From NCBI GenBank assembly GCA_011375465.1, contig DRZV01000095.1, positions 1 to 27,251 of the forward strand: DNA of 27,251 bases. The letters are read 5' to 3'. The stretch comes from Neomoorella mulderi (GTDB lineage: Bacteria; Bacillota; DSM-521; Neomoorellales; Neomoorellaceae). The notes beneath the pieces are model-generated. The model ran no database searches, had not been told where the DNA came from, and worked only from the letters and a program-made list of their open reading frames with translations. The translations under genes and the position numbers were made by a program. Positions 24,889-27,251 of the stretch are shown here, piece after piece; the first letter of the stretch is position 1; the number at the start of each line of letters is the position of its first letter.

Positions 24889-24917
24889 ATTATAGAGCTA
24901 TTTCGACCTTATGTCAA
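24889..24917 (-). promoter_or_regulatory. Consensus sigma-A promoter of the NifX/MinD operon
   Basis: TTGACA (24912-24917), a 17-base spacer and TATAAT (24889-24894) on the minus strand form a perfect consensus promoter. Transcription would start near 24882, about 33 bases before the first start codon. Such a strong promoter combined with the adjacent operator suggests tight repression when metal is plentiful. Confidence 0.85.
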
Positions 24918-24929
24918 TTATTTTTAGCT

Positions 24930-24958
24930 AAAAAATAAAGCCGGCTGTAGCCGGCTTT
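24930..24958 (-). terminator. Intrinsic terminator after the DUF5320-type gene
   Basis: On the minus strand AAAGCCGGC and GCCGGCTTT (24950-24958 and 24937-24945) form a perfect 9-bp stem with a 4-base loop, followed by ATTTTTT. It begins two bases after the stop codon and separates this gene from the NifX/MinD promoter just downstream. Confidence 0.88.
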
Positions 24959-24960
24959 AG

Positions 24961-25335
24961 CTAGAGGTCCTCTTCCTTTTCCCCTTTTTCCTCTTTCTGC
25001 AGCTCTTTAATCTCTTCCCTTATGGCTTGCAGCTCTTCTTCCAGAAGGGCGGCCTGCTGCTTCAAGAGCTCTACCTCCTGGGCCGGCGGGACCGCGCCTG
25101 GAAAAGGCGCTCCCCAGTAGGGGGGAAAAAAGCCTGCTCCCCACGGCAGGAAGCCGCCAGCCCACCAGCGCCAGCGCCAGCCCCTGCCTCTACCCCACCA
25201 GCCCCTTCCCCATCCTCTCCCCCAACCGAAGAGGGGATTCAAAAATCCGGGTACAGGGAAGCCGAAGCAATAGCCAGCCCGCCGGCCAGTGCCTGGCCCC
25301 AATCCCCACGGACCTGTACGATCACCCCTGGGCAT
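24961..25335 (-). CDS. DUF5320-type Trp/Gly/Arg-rich protein with C-terminal coiled coil
   Basis: This 124-residue protein begins MPRGDRTGPWGLGPGTGRRA, the signature start of DUF5320 proteins. Residues about 38-62 are low-complexity, almost only Trp, Gly and Arg (for example RGWGRGWWGRGRGWRWRWW). A Pro/Phe/Gly segment follows, and the C-terminal 40 residues form a charged coiled coil (VELLKQQAALLEEELQAIRE onward). No Cys pair or enzymatic motif is seen. The ATG at 25335 follows GGGAGGTGAAAGT. It has its own consensus promoter and terminator. Genes of this type often neighbour NifX-like and MinD/ferredoxin genes, which suggests a common process. Function is unknown. Confidence 0.82.
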   Translation of the reverse strand: MPRGDRTGPWGLGPGTGRRAGYCFGFPVPGFLNPLFGWGRGWGRGWWGRGRGWRWRWWAGGFLPWGAGFFPPYWGAPFPGAVPPAQEVELLKQQAALLEEELQAIREEIKELQKEEKGEKEEDL

Positions 25336-25372
25336 ACTTTCACCTCCCAGCCGATTTTTTCATCCCTATAAA

Positions 25373-25401
25373 TATATAGACGTGTTTTGGTCATTTGTCA
25401 A
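25373..25401 (-). promoter_or_regulatory. Sigma-A promoter of the DUF5320-type gene
   Basis: TTGACA (25396-25401), a 17-base spacer and TATATA (25373-25378) on the minus strand lie 38 bases before the start codon. It shares the exact -35 box and spacing of the neighbouring NifX/MinD promoter but lacks the Fur-like box. Confidence 0.78.
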
Positions 25402-25438
25402 TAACCAGAAAAGAATTTTTCTTCCGCCTAGTATTCCC

Positions 25439-26405
25439 TTAAATATCAGTTCTGAAACAGGCCACCTGGTGTCCAGGATGCCTCTCCTCTAAAGGCGGAG
25501 GTTCCCGGCGGCAGATCTCTAAAGCATAAGGACACCGGCTCACAAAAGGGCATCCAGGAGGGGGGTCCAGAGGACTGGGCGGTTCTCCCCGGATTATCAA
25601 GCGCTCCCTTTGCCTTTCCCTTACGGGGTCGGGGAGGGGCAGGGCTGACAGGAGGGCCCGGGTATAAGGGTGGAGGGGCCGGCGGTAGATATTCCAGCTA
25701 TCCCCTATTTCTACTATTTTCCCCAAATACATGATGGCCAGCCTGGTGCTCAGGTATCTGACTGTGGCCAGGTCGTGGGAGATAAAGAGATAAGACAAAC
25801 CCAGACGCTCACGCAATTCTTCCAGGAGATTTATGATCTGGGCCCTTATGGAGACGTCCAGGGCTGAGGTGGATTCGTCCAGGACCACGAATTCCGGGCG
25901 CAGGATCAGGGCCCGGGCGATCCCCACCCTCTGCCTCTGGCCTCCGGAAAGCTCATGGGGGAAACGATTCAGGTGTTCCCTCTGCAACCCCACCAGATCC
26001 AAAATCTCTTTAACCCTCTCCTCCCTTTCCCTCCCTGGGCAAACGCCGTGGATCTCCAGGGGTTCCCTTAGGATCTCGTCCACGGTCATTCGGGGATTCA
26101 GAGAGGCATAGGGGTCCTGGAACACCATCTGCACCCGGCGGCGCAGATCTTTCCGGGCCTTGGAATCCAGGGCCTTTACCTCCTTTTTCCAGAAACTTAA
26201 AGTTCCTTCGGTGGGCTGGTAGAGTCCCACTATGAGGCGCCCCAAAGTGGTCTTGCCGCAACCCGACTCCCCCACCGACCCCAGGGTCTCCCCCCCAGTA
26301 AAAGGACAGGTTCACCCCATCCACGGCCTTTAGTCATTTCCCCCGGCCCATGGAGAAATACTTTTTTACCCTTTCCAGCCTGATGATCTCCTCTGAATGC
26401 TTCAT
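25439..26405 (-). pseudogene. Oligopeptide/dipeptide ABC transporter ATPase (OppF/DppF type), two lesions
   Basis: The body, from GESGCGKTT (Walker A) through QMVFQDPYASLNPRMTV, LSGGQRQRVGIARAL, VVLDESTSALD and the C-terminal CPFVSRCPYALEIC, is a normal OppF-type ATPase. The N-terminus lies in another frame: ATG 26405, then EEIIRLERVKKYFSMGRGK, an in-frame TGA at 26334-26336 (codon 24), then LKAVDGVNLSFYWG. The second break is the 7-C run at 26290-26296, where six bases restore FYWGETLGSVGESGCGKTT. The ATG overlaps the oppD stop as ATGA, the usual coupling in such operons. The remaining transporter genes must lie beyond the window end. The lesions may be sequence errors; with them the Walker A part is detached from the natural start. 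Confidence 0.85.
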
Positions 26406-27251
26406 GCGCTTCTTTCCCCTTTGGCTTCCAGCCAGCACTTTACCCTATGGTTCTCTCCTACATTTATATAAGGAGGCTCTTCTAGGGCGCAAATATTCAT
26501 GGCCCGGGAACAGCGGGGCCAAAAGGCGCATCCTGGAGGCGGTGCGGATAGATCGGGAGGCTGTCCCGGGATACAGGAAAGGGCCCCCGAGGACCGGTCG
26601 TTGATCCGGGGTAGGGAATCCAAGAGGCCCCGGGTGTAGGGATGCCGGGGGTTGTAGAACATCTCTTCGGTGGGGGCCTCCTCCACCACCTGCCCCGCAT
26701 ACATAACCGCCACCCGGTGACAGAAACCGGCCACGATGCCCAGATCATGGGTTATCAGGATTACGGCCATCCGGCCCTGTTCCTGCAATTCCCCCAGCAG
26801 ATCCAAAATCTGAGCCTGAACCGTAACGTCCAGGGCGGTGGTGGGCTCATCTGCTATCAGGATCTGGGGGTTACAGGCTATGGCCATGGCTATCAGAACC
26901 CTCTGGCGCATGCCTCCAGAAAGCTCGTGGGGATACTGTTTGAGCCTACGTTCCGGCTGGTTTATTTCCACTTTTTTTAAAAGATCCAACGCCTTTTCCC
27001 TGGCCTCCCTGCACTTCAGGCCTTCATGGAGGGTTAAAACCTCCATGATCTGGTTGCCGATGGTGAGGGTGGGGTTCAAGGAAGTAGTCATGGGGTCTTG
27101 AAAGATCATGGCAATGTGCTTTCCCCTTATCTTCCTCATCTCCTGGAGATCTTTCTGCAGAAGGTCTTCTCCCCGGAAATATATGTTGCCCCCCAGTATT
27201 TTCCCGGGAGGAGAAGGGATCAGCCGGAGTATGGCCTGGGCGGTCATGGAC
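26402..27251 (-). CDS. Oligopeptide/dipeptide ABC transporter ATPase (OppD/DppD type), N-terminus outside window
   Basis: The gene enters from beyond base 27251, so the first part with Walker A is missing. The visible part starts SMTAQAILRLIPSPPGKI, which follows Walker A in OppD proteins, and continues through MIFQDPMTTSLNPTLTIGNQ, LSGGMRQRVLIAMAIACNP, LIADEPTTALDVTVQAQIL and ITHDLGIVAG. It ends with the OppD/F-type metal-binding tail CAFWPRCSRAMNIC. One extra Thr in PMTTSLNP, relative to the common PMTSLNP, is a small in-frame insertion beside the Q-loop. Its stop overlaps the oppF start. Together they energise uptake of peptides or of a metal chelate; the substrate is not determined by these subunits. 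Confidence 0.93.
   Translation of the reverse strand, partial: SMTAQAILRLIPSPPGKILGGNIYFRGEDLLQKDLQEMRKIRGKHIAMIFQDPMTTSLNPTLTIGNQIMEVLTLHEGLKCREAREKALDLLKKVEINQPERRLKQYPHELSGGMRQRVLIAMAIACNPQILIADEPTTALDVTVQAQILDLLGELQEQGRMAVILITHDLGIVAGFCHRVAVMYAGQVVEEAPTEEMFYNPRHPYTRGLLDSLPRINDRSSGALSCIPGQPPDLSAPPPGCAFWPRCSRAMNICALEEPPYINVGENHRVKCWLEAKGERSA

Noticed and set aside
10556..26336. TGA read as tryptophan throughout (alternative genetic code)
   Set aside because: TGA ends several genes at the expected C-terminus, for example cotJB, the ABC ATPase at 9477 and the VWA gene at 13311, so it is a normal stop here.
1..27251. CRISPR arrays, tRNA or rRNA genes, insertion sequences
   Set aside because: No regularly spaced direct repeats, tRNA-like cloverleaf ends, rRNA sequence or transposase motifs were seen when reading both strands.

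Overview
The window comes from a spore-forming, probably anaerobic Firmicute of fairly high GC content, most likely clostridial (Moorellales/Peptococcaceae-like). That placement is inference. It rests on a spoVA operon, cotJ spore-coat genes, the futalosine menaquinone route, MinD-type ATPases carrying ferredoxin domains, and frequent TTG/GTG starts behind strong GGAGG sites. No tRNA, rRNA, CRISPR array, insertion sequence or phage gene is visible. Genes are tightly packed and no gene-free stretch exceeds about 200 bases.

Layout. (1) 1-3582, minus strand: spoVAC-spoVAD-spoVAE-spoVAF, then the start of a CoA-dehydratase-activase-type gene that leaves the window. (2) 3719-6600, plus: a GH15 glycosidase followed by cotJA-cotJB-cotJC. 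(3) 6617-9477, plus: an ABC importer (lipoprotein, permease, ATPase) behind a consensus promoter and a hairpin leader. (4) 9499-14840, minus: a macro-domain protein, a broken YibE/F membrane protein, a protein of 28-residue tandem repeats, a MoxR-like AAA+ ATPase, and a metallopeptidase/VWA protein. (5) 14961-17978, plus: mqnE-mqnA-mqnC with overlapping ends. (6) 18018-22263: a DtxR/MntR-type regulator (plus) converging on feoA-feoB (minus), then a cysteine desulfurase and a DUF3343 putative Se/S carrier. (7) 22355-25335, minus: two MinD/ferredoxin ATPases, two NifX-like proteins behind a consensus promoter with a Fur-like operator, and a Trp/Gly/Arg-rich DUF5320-type protein with its own promoter and terminator. 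(8) 25439-27251, minus: oppF and the C-terminal part of oppD.

How the genes work together. Regions 1 and 2 are sporulation and germination functions: dipicolinate movement and spore coat. Regions 6 and 7 look like an iron, Fe-S and sulfur/selenium handling neighbourhood: ferrous iron uptake, a metal-responsive regulator, a desulfurase, and Fe-S ATPases. Region 5 makes menaquinone precursors from chorismate.

A striking property of the window is the number of interrupted genes. spoVAD, spoVAE, cotJB, yibE/F, the regulator, feoB and oppF all carry frame breaks, mostly at short homopolymers. yibE/F and oppF also carry in-frame TGA codons, and feoB has lost about six residues in its G domain. Homopolymer sequencing error is the simplest explanation for most of these, but the lesions that are not in homopolymers deserve checking.
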